A stretch of DNA of 64,000 nucleotides from assembly GCF_024763615.1 (NCBI RefSeq), contig NC_077223.1, forward strand, positions 18,042,001-18,106,000. Reading direction: 5' to 3'. The notes under the pieces were generated by a model that saw only the letters and a list, made by a program, of their open reading frames with translations, was not told the DNA's origin and did not search any database. Source of the DNA: Phlebotomus papatasi. Its lineage: Eukaryota; Arthropoda; Insecta; Diptera; Psychodidae. Numbering within the stretch: the first letter of the stretch is position 1; every line of letters starts with the position of its first letter. Below are positions 20,562 through 32,200 of the stretch, piece by piece. The position numbers and the translations under genes are program-made.

Positions 20562-21629
20562 GGGGAAGTGCTTATAATTTTGGACAGTCTGCATATAAGC
20601 ATCGATATCCTAAGTTTGAAGTGCCATATTTTCAATACTAATTGACTTTTCTTGTTACTCTCTTTTCAGAAGGATTGTTTAGAAACTTGGCAAGCTATTT
20701 ATCATCTCATTTTTACTAAAATTAGTTTTAATACGTTTAAAAATTAATTGATATGTAGAGGTGAATTTGACTCTTATTTTGGACAACTTGGTTATTAATT
20801 TTTACAACTTGTCTGTAAATTTGGACAGATAATCCGCCTCAACAGGATGCCCATTGTTCTTCATTTTATGAACCAATCTTACCAAGTCCTCTTCCTGGTC
20901 ATGTAAGGGAAACGTGGAATGTCACAAGACGCCCAGAAACTTTCCATATCATTCATTAAAGTGAGTTGACTTTGGTACTCCAAGTACGTGCGGATTCGCT
21001 CATTCCCTGCCCTTTCCGGGAGCCTTTCAAGGCATTTCTCACTGCATCTCTTTCGTAGAGATGATGCTCCTTCATTTCTCCAGGCATTTGTCCAACCTAG
21101 TCATCACAAAAGCTAAAACTTCACGAAATTTCGTGAGAAAAACACCTGTCCAAAATAAGAATCATCACCTCACTGGTGAATGTCTTAAAAAATTTCCCAT
21201 TTTTCACACGAAAAATATAATTCACAAGGCAAATCTCACTTCAGGTCAAATGTACAAATCATCAGTGACGTGAATCAACACAATACTCAATGAATATTCA
21301 ATAATATCACTCAAAAACAGCGAACAAACTTTGTTAGTACTTCACCAAAACTAAATAAGACTGAAGTAAGCCACGAAGTGCTGTCATATTTCTCGTAAGC
21401 AATTGCTCACACTGAATTTTCAACAAAGCAATTTCAACTCAAATCATATTCAAATTTTAACGTATTTAGTGTTAAAATCTTCCAAAAAGAACAAATATTT
21501 GGATAGAATTCATTATTCATCAAATATTGGAATAAAAATCCATCATTTTAATCAATTTATTTTTAGTGTCCAATGTTATCCTCAAAGTGTCCAAAATAAG
21601 AAACTGGACAAAATTAGAAGCATTTCCCC
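20562..21629 (-). mobile_element. Pogo-like transposon with degenerate transposase HTH
   Basis: TIRs GGGGAAGTGCTTATAATTTT and inverted GGGGAAATGCTTCTAATTTT with TA on both sides (20560-20561, 21630-21631). On the minus strand, 21070-20830 encodes, with frameshifts and stops, YERDAVRNALKGSRKG, a psq/pogo-type helix-turn-helix, followed by EEDLVRLVHKMKNNGHPVE, as in the CENP-B/pogo DNA-binding region. The DDE domain is absent. A truncated 5'-less copy lies at 60030-60235. Confidence 0.8.
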
Positions 21630-21718
21630 TAATTGTGAAGCTAAATTACATTAAAAAAGCCTAAATTGGCTCAATTCATTTTAAAAATAACAAAATAGTC
21701 CAATTTTAAAGGTGTGTA

Positions 21719-22877
21719 GGGAAAGTGTGCCAAATTTCGGCCACTTTGAGTGTAATTTCGGCCATGCAAATAAATTAATTAAAATTATTCAATTCAATTC
21801 AATTCAATTTATTGATAAAGAATAGGACAATCTGTCCTCTATACAATTAGCTTAGCTTCATAAAATTTAAGAAGTTTTAAATTTTAGAAAAAAAAGAAGA
21901 AAAAAAAGGCTCATGTGTGTCAAATTATGTATGTAATCTTCGAATAGTCAATGAATTCATTTTGCTTTTAAATATTTATTCATTCTCGGGATGTATTAAC
22001 ACAAAGACCGTTAAATTTTAGGTATAATTTTAATTTAAATTGTGTTGTAAAAACTCACTGTGGAAAGAGTCTTACAAAAAATGTGGCAGATCGATTGTGT
22101 TTTTAGCAGTCTTACGATTTGTAGTGAAGTGCAGAAGATATTCCTTCGGTGTTTTTCAAGAAAATTGATTAGTTTTCATTAAAGATTGTTTCTGTTTATG
22201 TTATTAGTGAATCATTCTTTAAATTTCGGGTAAAATTTCCCAGCTGGATCCTGTATTTGGCGTAAAAAAGTAGATACTTTGTGAGCGTCTCTCCGGTGAG
22301 GTAGTGTTGGATATTCCGGCAACATCTTTTGCTTTCCAAAATTTCTTATTCATTTTGTGTTTCTTTTTCAATTTCTGAGTTCTACATTGTCCAGAGAAAG
22401 AAAACCATCGCTTCTATGAAAAAGATGATGTGGAAAAGGCCTTGGAAGAGTTCAGGAAGGGCAAATTGCTACGGGAATCTGCGCGTAACTTTAAGATGCT
22501 ACTCTTCAGGTGTTTAGGACAAATTACACGGAAGATATCAGGGCTCGTGGGTCATATAAACGTATTAAACTAAATATGAAACTCGTTCTGTTTGACGTTT
22601 CGAAATTTTCTATCCGTTGCGTCACAAAAGGTGGCCGGAATTTCACTCAAAAGGGCCGGAATACTACCCAAAGTAATGCCCATATCTTTATTAATTTTTC
22701 AATGTTATAGGAAGTTATTTAAAGAAAACAAAGAAGATTAACTAGTTTTCAAGCTTCCACACAACCCTCCCGAAAAGGAAGTAACAAAAAATATCAATAT
22801 GAATTCAAAATATTGCATTTCAAACTTAGGACTTCGGTGCTTATATGCAACTATGCCGAAATTTGGCACACTTACCC
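21719..22877 (+). mobile_element. Pogo-like transposon with psq-type HTH remnant
   Basis: TIRs GGGAAAGTGTGCCAAATTTC and inverted GGGTAAGTGTGCCAAATTTC, TA on both sides. Around 22412-22500 the plus strand reads FYEKDDVEKALEEFRKGKLL, the first helix region of a pogo/psq HTH; no DDE catalytic domain follows. A LINE/SINE tail is inserted at 21783-21900. The right part matches 52363-52440. Confidence 0.82.
21783..21900 (-). repeat. Retroelement 3' end with (AATTG)n tail
   Basis: Read on the minus strand, CTTTATCAATAAATTGAATT followed by repeated AATTG units is typical of a non-LTR element or SINE 3' end. The 5' extent is not defined. Confidence 0.5.
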
Positions 22878-24459
22878 TACTCAACTTATCCCTACTCGTC
22901 AAATTTTTCAAAGAAAAATCTAATTTTTGTTTTTTAATTTTGATTAATGGGACTCTTACGGATAGTTACAATAAAAAGAAAAACCCTCACTCCTGCGGGG
23001 TAGTATTTTTAAATTCCACCTAAATTTAATAAAAGTCATGCCTTCTACCAGAAGTTATACTATCAAGGCAAACTATTCCGAAATACTTAACAGGAATCAC
23101 TAGTATAAAAGGATATTTCTCTAAAAATATTTTTTTAGGCTTTTCATAGGACTGGTTGAAAAGCACATTACATAAAATTTAAACGTTGTTCATTGAATAA
23201 AAGGGAGCAAATGAACAAAAAAAGATGTGGTCTCACTTCAAACTCTAAGCTTGAGAGAATAATTGGACAATTAGAGTACCCCTAAAAAACCCGTGAAAAA
23301 GATCAGTTTTTTTTTAATAAATCCTTCAAACAATTGCGTCTTCTTCAAAAAATTCTAAAACAGGATTCCTAATATACTTTATATTTATATTTATTTACTC
23401 GATACAGAAAGGATAGAGAAGGATAGGGAGATCTATGAGCCTTATCTACTCTTAAATGGGAAGAGGAAATAATGGAGTTTTTTTGGACGGTACCGCTACA
23501 TCTCTTTATTTTTTTTTTGTCATTCTCTAAGTGAGAATTTCTCCATCGAACTCTTTTTAATTCCTCTTTGGTCTTGATCTTCTTCAACTCCCATAAATTA
23601 TCTTCGCAGAGTAATCCATAAGATTTGGATCACTACAAGGCTAACCTTGAATTTTTGATTACTTTCTGTCTATCATTTAATATGTCTTTGCTTGTAGCTT
23701 CATTTTTCTTTATTTCTCTAATCAAACCATGTAAGATTGGCGGCCCTATCAGCTTTGATTAAAATAAATGATAATAATAATAATAATAAAAATATTGCTA
23801 ACATTTAGCAAAAACAAACTAACTAAAAGAAGCACTGATTTTTGGTTTCGGTGTATCATGGTTTATTGATAATAATGGTAGTGTGGGGACACCCGAGGAT
23901 TAAAAGAAATTTTTTTAGTCAATCGGGATTCACAAAAAAGCATTATTAAAATTTAATTTTGTGAACTTTTACGTAATAAATACTAAACAAACAACAAACT
24001 TAACTTTGTTGTGAGTTATTAGGAATTCGTTTAAAAAAGAGGATAATTTTATCCAAGATTTTCAGTCAGAACGACATTTTCATTTTTTTTACAAATTCGA
24101 AAAGAGGCGTGGTTTATTTTTTGAATGATAATGTTCAATTGGTAGTAGGAGTATATTTGACGGCAGCTCTTTGCGAAGCTCTTTGCCTCAACTGTGCTGT
24201 ACTTATCCGTTATTTTTAACATACAAAATTTAAAAAGAAAATTATTTAACAACATTTTATAAACAGTGGGCGTGTCCTAAACTTATTAAAAGGTGGAGCT
24301 TACTCAGCCAGTTGAATATATGACTCTTTGCAAAAATATGAAATTCAAAAAAAGCCCTTCCGTCTTTATGACAAATATTTGAATCTCTATTCCGAAGAGC
24401 TTAGCGGGATTTATAAATGTGATTTTCAGCACAAAACCTCCCACCGAAATTAAAGAAAA
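22878..24459. other. Intergenic DNA with retroelement tails
   Basis: A minus-strand TAAATAAATATAAATATAAA tail near 23380-23400 and a (ATA)n tract at 23768-23790 look like 3' ends of short retroelements. G-rich GAGGCGTGGTTTATTTTTT is at about 24105. TGATTTTCAG just before 24430 could be a 5' UTR acceptor for CMTR2. Confidence 0.4.
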
Positions 24460-27400
24460 ATGTCTCAACAAGAGTGCTCCCAGAGGCTCTCTAGTGATCT
24501 AATTGAGTCCCAGTTCCAGAAAAAGTTCACCTTTATACGCCAAGCTGATTGGAAGCTTCCTGAGAGTAAAACCCTCTTTACCCAGGACGCTTTTCTCGAT
24601 ACCTGCCTACAGAAACAAAAGGAAAGACTCAATGGAGTTAAGAGCAAGCTCAATGACCTGGAGCTGGAGCCATGGAGTACTCATACATCCACCCAAAGTC
24701 CATCATCGGTGATTATCCCGAAAATTAAAGAAACATTTGTGGCGGAATTTGTCACACAAGCTTGGACAAAGTTCTACGAGTGTCTCTCGTCATTCCCGCT
24801 TATTCCAAAGAATAGTCCTCAATCCCTGAATACATTGCACCTCTGCGAAGCTCCAGGTGCATTTGTAGTGGCACTCAATCACTTCCTGAAGACTCATACA
24901 GAGATTGAAAATTGGACATGGTGCGCTACAACTCTCAATACCTACTACGAGGGAAATTCCTTTGGGAGTATGATTGCTGATGATCGTTTTATGTACACAA
25001 CTCTCGAAAACTGGGAATTTGGTGCAGATTACACTGGAGACATCACAAGTGGAAAGAATGTAGATCAATTGGTGGAAAGATGTTCAAAAATGGGCCAGAT
25101 TGATCTTATCACTGCCGATGGATCGGTCAATTGTACGAACACTCCGGATTGCCAGGAGGAAATTGTTTCTCATCTGCATTACGCAGAGACTGTAACTGCT
25201 TTGAGGATTCTCTCACTAAACGGAAATTTTGTTCTCAAAATGTTCACATTTTTCGAATCATCCAGTGTATGTCTTCTCTATCTTCTCGTCTACATCTTCA
25301 AGACCGTCACCGTCTTCAAACCAGTCACATCCCGAGAAGGCAATTCTGAGGTTTATGTTATCTGCCAAAACCTAGAAACGCGTCCCAGCCAGGAATTCCT
25401 CGAGAAAATGTTCAAAAATATGTCCAATCATGACACTTCATTATTCCCAGAAGCCACAATTCCCCAGACCTTCTTCCAGCAACTTTACAATTGCATGGAT
25501 ATGTTCGCTGATCTCCAGATTAACGTTATAGAGAGAAATCTTGCGACGTACGATCCAAGAGACATCAAGAAAATCTCTCCCGAAACTGAACAGTTGATAC
25601 AGGTAGTTTTTATCGAATTCTGTCGCCGTTTTAAATTGGAGAATCTCCCAGAAAATGCCAGGATAACAATTCCAAATGCTTTACCAAATTTCTGGCGGGA
25701 ATCACCACGAATTAGTGAAGGGAGTTACACAGACAGGTATGTAAAGTCTTAAAACCCAAATTTGTAAGCTCCGCCCATAAGTGATATTAGGTCACGCCCC
25801 TATTTTTTTGGTTTTTAGAATAGTAATACGACAATTTTTTATTCATGGAATTGCATATGTCCTGCCCCAAATAATGAGGCCACGCCCCTTAAGCTGGCTA
25901 TACACTAGACAAAACTTATTGCAATATTTCTTTTCAATATCCAAAATTGACAAGGATTGTCTCTACATTGCAAAGATTTATTGACATAAAAGTTTCAATA
26001 TTGAAGAAAATTGTCCAGTGTGTAGGCAATTATTGCAATATTTGTTTCAATATGGAGCATTTTTTTCAATAATTCATTTATTTCAGTATTTTTAATGGCT
26101 ACACACTAGGCCAAATAATGTCATTAAAATTCTTCAAAGTCACATTGAAATAAAATTTCAAAAAATTGTAAATATCAAATTGATTTGATATTTCCTGCAA
26201 TATTTTTTAATGGTCAGAAAACTTCTTCGTTCATGACAGAACTGCTTGGATTTTCTTGTTCATGAATGAAAACACATCCAAGATAAAAATCCAAGTCAGG
26301 ACAAATCTATCCCTGCTTCCTCCAGAAAATCCCAGATTCTCGGGATTTCGCTGTACATTTTGTCAAATCTTCCCAAGAACCCAGCTTGGTTAGCACTTCT
26401 TAGAATACCCAAATTGGTCAGAATTTGGGAATTGACAAAATACAGAAGAAAATCCCAGAAGATCTGTGATTTCCCGGAGGAACCAGTAGAAATCTTCTGA
26501 CCAATATGAGTATTCCGGGCATACTTGACAAAAGATACTATAAAATCCCAGAAGATCTGAGATTTTCTAGAGGAAATAGGGGAGAAGTCCTGACAAAGAT
26601 GGGTTTCTGGGAAGAATTGAGCAGGATATAGAGCAGAATCTCTGATTTTATCTACGATGATATTCTTTGATGTCTTCCTGTTTATAAACATGCTAATTCC
26701 AAGAGTTTTTCGATGTTTGAAAGGAACTGAATCTCTGACCTAAATGGTATTTTAATAAGTTGTAATATTGAAATTTTAATATTGAAGTCAATTTGCTCAG
26801 TGTGTAGGCAAATATTGAAATATTGGTTTCAATATTCGCTTCAGTATTGAAGTTTTATTTCAATGTCACTTGAAATGTTATTATTGCAATAATTTGCCTA
26901 GTGTGTAGACAGCTTTATACATCTTTTTGAATCAAAATTAAATAATTCCACTACCCTTCTCAAGCCCCGCCCACTTGTTTTATCACTGAGAAAAAAAAGA
27001 GGGTGCGATTAACTTTTTTTCCTCGTAGCTTCAACACTTTTCATGTGTAAAAATATATCAACATTTTTTATTGATAATTTTACACCTTTTTAAGTGTAAA
27101 ATTAACATGAAAAAGGGTAACTTTAACCCATCATACACCTAAAAAGTATAATATTTACACCGATTTCGGATCAATAATGCGGGGTAAAATAAACATTTCC
27201 GGAATGTTATTTTAACTTTTTCGGATTTCTCTCAGTGATTCTGCTCAAAGTCTGTGATGTGTATCTGTTGTGCGTACACCAAGGTAGCTAGAAAATTTAG
27301 AAGTATTTGTGAGGGAAAGAACGAAATGCCACGCCTTATCTGAAGCTCCGCCCATTTCTTTGAATTATCCCTACTCCATTTACCCAAAACTCATAATTTG

Positions 27401-28907
27401 TTATTGGAAGTAAGAGGGCAAGTGCATGAAGAAGAGATTGCAGCACGCCTTATCTGAAGCCCCGCCTATTTCTTTTTATTCTTCCCCATGTATAAATTTT
27501 TATTTTTATTTGGATGTGGAAAATTTCATGAAATCAAAGTTCACATCTCTTTCGTTAGAATTAATTCCAACAATTTGAGAAGAAAAACGATGTCAATTTT
27601 GGTATCACGAAATTTTCTGGATCTATCTAAAAGGTGTGTCAGCGCTATATATAACTGCTTTTCTTCTTCATAAAGGTCATACTAGGGGCGTGGTTTATTT
27701 TTTAAAAGGAAGAACATCATAATACGCAAAAGATAGAACTGGTAGTTGTGGTTTTTGGGCGATATTTTCGTATCTCTGTGGGAAAAAGTGAAGATGCAAG
27801 AGTTTGAGAGCAATTGGACAATTCAAGGGGACAGGGGAGTGACATTAGCTTTGAAAAATGTGACCACTTTTAGTGTAATTTTTTTCCTGTTTTCGTACAC
27901 ATTTCATGAGATATCTCCAAAACTACGTAGGTTGCCAATTTGAGGTTTTCGATTGCCTTTTCGTTATTAAATTGGCTTTTATTTTGTATTAGTCTTATTT
28001 GCTAAATCATCCTACAATGACAGAAAATAGCTAATAAACTCAAATTTTTTTTTGGCACGCTAGAAACATATGGGAAACATAGGAAACATCATACCACTGC
28101 ATGGGGGCGTGGTCTAAATTATTTCTTGAATGAGCCTAAAGTTATGCTCAATTAAAGACTGACAATTAAAAAAATATATATATTTTTAGGGTCATAAATA
28201 AATGCAAGAACGATCAACAAATACTCGATACTCACCGGAAGAGGTATAAGCGATATGAAGAGTCCATCGTCACCTGCAACAATCACAATTTCTTGCGCTG
28301 CTGCAGCACCTGCAGCATCTCTCCGATTTATGGGAAGCGCTTTAGGAAAATATCATACAGTGTTTTTGTGTCATCGGGTCTCTATCATTACTTCCTTGAT
28401 ATGGCCCGAGATTGTGTAGATTACTCCAAGGAAGACAATTCTCCCAATTGCCGGACAGAGAGACGTGGTAGCCTCGTGTTGATTGAAATGAAGAATTTCT
28501 GCAGAGTTCATGACCATTCTGAATATTTCCATGATACTGTGATTGAGATGCGCAATGCTCTGAAATTGCCAGATATTCAGAAGATTATTCTCGTGAATTT
28601 CTGCCCACTTAGTCAACTTTCAGCTGGACTTGTATTTCTACTGGCAATGGAGCGTCAATCGCGAATTCAATTGAAATGTCATCTTGGAGAAATATCCATT
28701 GATGTCTCCAGCAAATACATTCGTGAAACATACTCAAATATTCTGGAGATTATTGAGAATCTCCTGGAGAAAGAAGACTCAGACAGTATTCTTCTGTCTC
28801 TGGTGGACATACGTGATATTTATGGAAATTTCTCCTACACCCGACTCATCCGATGTTTCAATAATCATCTCGTGATGAAAATGTTTCGTGATCTTCTCGC
28901 AAATTAA
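24460..28907 (+). CDS. CMTR2: Cap-specific mRNA (nucleoside-2'-O-)-methyltransferase 2
   Basis: Exons 24460-25736 and 28190-28907 join in frame (664 residues). Homologue of human CMTR2 and, by family knowledge, Drosophila adrift: transfers methyl from SAM to the 2'-O of the second transcribed nucleotide (cap 2). The FtsJ/RrmJ-type domain shows the SAM-binding LCEAPGAF (residues 128-135) and a candidate K-D-K-E tetrad: K104 in AWTKFYE, D220 in DLITADGSVN, K260 in NFVLKMF, E297 in NSEVY. Exon 2 encodes the inactive C-terminal half, which is Cys/Tyr-rich at its start (CNNHNFLRCCSTC). Length is somewhat below human CMTR2 (770). The 2.45-kb intron holds two MITEs and a cluster of G-rich motifs. 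STRAP starts 313 bases downstream on the same strand. Confidence 0.94.
25891..26915. mobile_element. MITE family A, second copy (CMTR2 intron)
   Basis: AAGCTGGCTATACACTAGAC at the left and inverted AAGCTGTCTACACACTAGGC at the right. Shares subterminal arms and a shortened module array (26300-26640) with 545-1756. Confidence 0.85.
26984..27237 (-). mobile_element. MITE family C (CMTR2 intron)
   Basis: 254-bp copy with intact CACTGAGA and CTCTCAGTG ends. Confidence 0.9.
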
Positions 28908-28986
28908 CGAGCTTGTAAATCAAAAATAAGCAGACAAATTACAAAGAAATAATGCAAATTGTATAATATCACTGCACGTGTGTTGC

Positions 28987-29010
28987 ATTTTTCCCGCCTT
29001 CCCGCCAAAA
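28987..29010. promoter_or_regulatory. Paired E2F-like sites between CMTR2 and STRAP
   Basis: TTTTTCCCGCC and TTCCCGCCAAAA are adjacent, about 215 bases upstream of the STRAP ATG. The match is to the E2F consensus only; no functional evidence. Confidence 0.45.
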
Positions 29011-29026
29011 TGTCATCGAATGCATC

Positions 29027-29049
29027 AACTGTACTAAAATAGTACAGTT
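29027..29049. promoter_or_regulatory. Perfect inverted repeat in the STRAP 5' flank
   Basis: AACTGTACTA - AAA - TAGTACAGTT: 10-base arms with a 3-base spacer in a 313-base intergenic region. It could be a dimeric factor site. Confidence 0.5.
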
Positions 29050-29220
29050 TTTTGTGCAGAGGGCGCCACAAACACACTTTCAGGCCCGCAGCCTCCATCG
29101 TTTTTTCGTCGACTTCTGGACGATCAGTTTGTGTTCTGCTGTTTCTCTCTTCTCTTGTGCAAAAATTCAAAATTTTCGCTTCTTTTCACTAATTTCCCGT
29201 AGAATAGTGCACAGATAACC

Positions 29221-32200
29221 ATGAGCAATATCCGGCAGATCTCTATCACACTCAGTGGACACACAAGACCAGTGGTTAATTTGGATTTCAGTGATATAAC
29301 GGATTGTGGCTATTTTCTCATATCAGCATGCAAAGGTAAGCATTTGCACCAATTTTCACCGCAATTTTCCCATTTTCCCACGCTCTCAAGCATCTCGGGA
29401 ACACACAGAAGGATTCCGGGTGCTGAAATGCACCCACTGGAGCACTTTCCATACGGCAATTCATCAAAATTGCAAATAAAAATAATTGACATAACCTTGA
29501 ATTATTTACAAACAGAAAAGCATATTTGGAGGCCACCACAGATAAAAAAAATTATTCAGATGAAATTCTTTATAACAAAAAATAGTTTCCTATTTGGAAT
29601 AGTCAGAAAAAAAATTGGAGAAATTGCAAGAATATCCTTTGTGCAAAATAAAGAACAGTCTTTTGATCTCAGAAGAGAAACATGAGACGGAAATGATTGA
29701 ATAGAAGGTTAAAATTTGAAGGCGAACCGGAACAAAAAGTCTCCGACGGAAGGTCAGGAACTTGTCTCAGCATCAGACACTCCATCCGAGCGACACAGTT
29801 AAATCGGCAAACTGCCTCCAAATGGACAAAATTGCAATCGGAAGCTATTAACTCAGTTGAACGCTCGAGTTCTTACTCATGCTCTTTTGTCCGAGCATTA
29901 GTTCTTGATTCTTCTAATTAGCTTAGCATCCCTAAAATAGTACACTTAATAGGATAAGTCTTTTTCCTCCAATAGAAATAAATTTACATAGAATATATTT
30001 TGAAACGCAATTCCCTAAATCTACTTTTCGATTTATAAGCAACTGTGATTCTAATGTAGGGGAAAATGGGGCACCATCAAACACGGGGTAGCACAAAACA
30101 TTAATTTTTATTTCTAAACTATTTGGACTATCTCGACCATTGATGGAAGCGTCGATATTTAACCCTTTAAGGACGAGTGGGACACCGGTGTCCCAAAAAC
30201 AATAACACCCGTCAAATCATTGGCTCTCTGCCGATTTTACTCGGAGGTTTTTTTAATTGTAACGGTATATACCACTATATTTAGAGAAAATCTGTAGATT
30301 TTCGGCAGAATTTCTGCCTGGAAAATCTGTAGGGTAAATGTCCTAATGCAGAACCATTTCCAGACGTTTTAACGTTGACAGAAGATTCAACATATTAAAT
30401 TCATATTTTTTCTGAAGAGAATTACATAAATTTGCTCCTTGACTCTTCTAGAATGTTACTGTTTAGTGAAAATTCTTTAGATATAATTTGAAAACATCTT
30501 AAATACAAGAAAAATACACAAGTGCAAAATGCTTCTATTGGAAACAAATTAATCCAAATGGAGACAAGGGAAAGTTTCTAATTGGAGACAAACAGTGTAA
30601 GTGAAACCGCGACGAAAGGCTTCCAAAGCCTTTTTGAATTGCTCTTGAGTACAGGATTTGTTCTTATTCCTGGTCTTTTCTCCTTTCCCATCTAAAACAA
30701 TAAGAAAATCTCTCCAAAAAAAAATCTTATTTCCGGGGTTTCCTATTGAAGCATTTGCAGCATTTGCAGACACTTCAGAAAAACCCTTTTTGTTCACGAA
30801 ATAGGTAATTATTTCATTTGAAAACTTCACGTACCGTTAACAATGAAGATTATCACTTAATTTAACTAAAATTAGCCAGAAATATGACATAAATGTTAAA
30901 TGAAACAAATAAACAACAGTCACTTTATTGTGCTTTTCATTGGAAAACATGGTCGATCGATGAAAAATTCGATGGTGAAAAGCTACACTTTTAATTTTTC
31001 AGAGAAATTAACAAATTAAAATTTGTGAATATAAATGGATTTTCGCTTTATTTGGAGCAAAATTAACTAAATAATGAATCTGTGATATAGAAAATATATA
31101 AATATAACAATTTAGTACTGTATTTGTCATGAAAACAATGACGTTTCCATTTGGAGTAGCGAAAAATTTCCATTTGGAGCAGGTTTTGAATTAGCTTAAT
31201 TTACCCTAGATTCTCGACAGAATTTTTGACTAGAAAATCTGTAGATTTTCTGCAGAATTTCTGCATAGAACATCTGCAGAGTGTCCATTACTTCACAAAA
31301 ATATTTTTGATTTATGAAGAAACTGTAGAAGTTATAAAGAAAATGGTATGTTCTTCTTAACAAGAATTACCGATTAAACATTTTAGATAACTAAAAAGAT
31401 GTGAACAAAAATACTAATTTCTTAAAAATCGCCAATGGAATGATACAAAAACACGAAATTTATGTCGACACTCTGCTTAAAGTTTTTACTTCACTATTCT
31501 CAACTTATAAATTTTGAATTTTGAAAACAAAATTCAATGAAAAATATTTCATCTTTTAAGACAGCTATCTGGAAAGTCTGTCGAATGTAGAAAAAATCGG
31601 CAAAATATCCACAGAACTTCGTCAGAGTATGGCCCAGGATTCGTTAGAAAATCTGCAAAAACTTTCTGACGAATTTTGTGCCAAGGCCAAATAAAATTCG
31701 TAGAAATATCTACAGATTTATCAGCAGATTTCCGGCAGAGGTGTAGATATTTTCTGCAGAAATCTTAAAATTATTAAATTATTTGACAGTCAGTTTTTGA
31801 TTATAGAAAGTTATTTTGCCTTCAAAATAGTCCGAAAAATTAGTTTTTTTTTGGGATACCGATGTTCCACTCGTCCTTAAAAGATCTTTAAAAATCTTTA
31901 TTATTTTATTATATTAAACGATCTTTAAAAAAGGGTTAAAAGATCTGTAAGCGATTCAACTGCCACTAGTGGAAATATGAAGAACTTCGCTTATTATTTT
32001 ATCGTTGCCATACCAACTTATCGAAACGGTTCCAAAAGAAAATGCAACGGAGAAGTTACTCTTATACTTAAGTCTTGTTCTTTCTGATCTTCTTTTTCTC
32101 TTTGTCTATCTTAAACTGTGAGGAAATCTGAATGTCCAGAATCAGATTCGTTTGTACCTATTGTACCCTACAATGCAATGGGATAATTTTGAACAGAGCC

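Noticed and set aside
29221..29685. 154-residue frame starting at the STRAP ATG
   Set aside because: Reads through the GTAAG donor at 29336 into intron 1; only the first 38 codons are coding.
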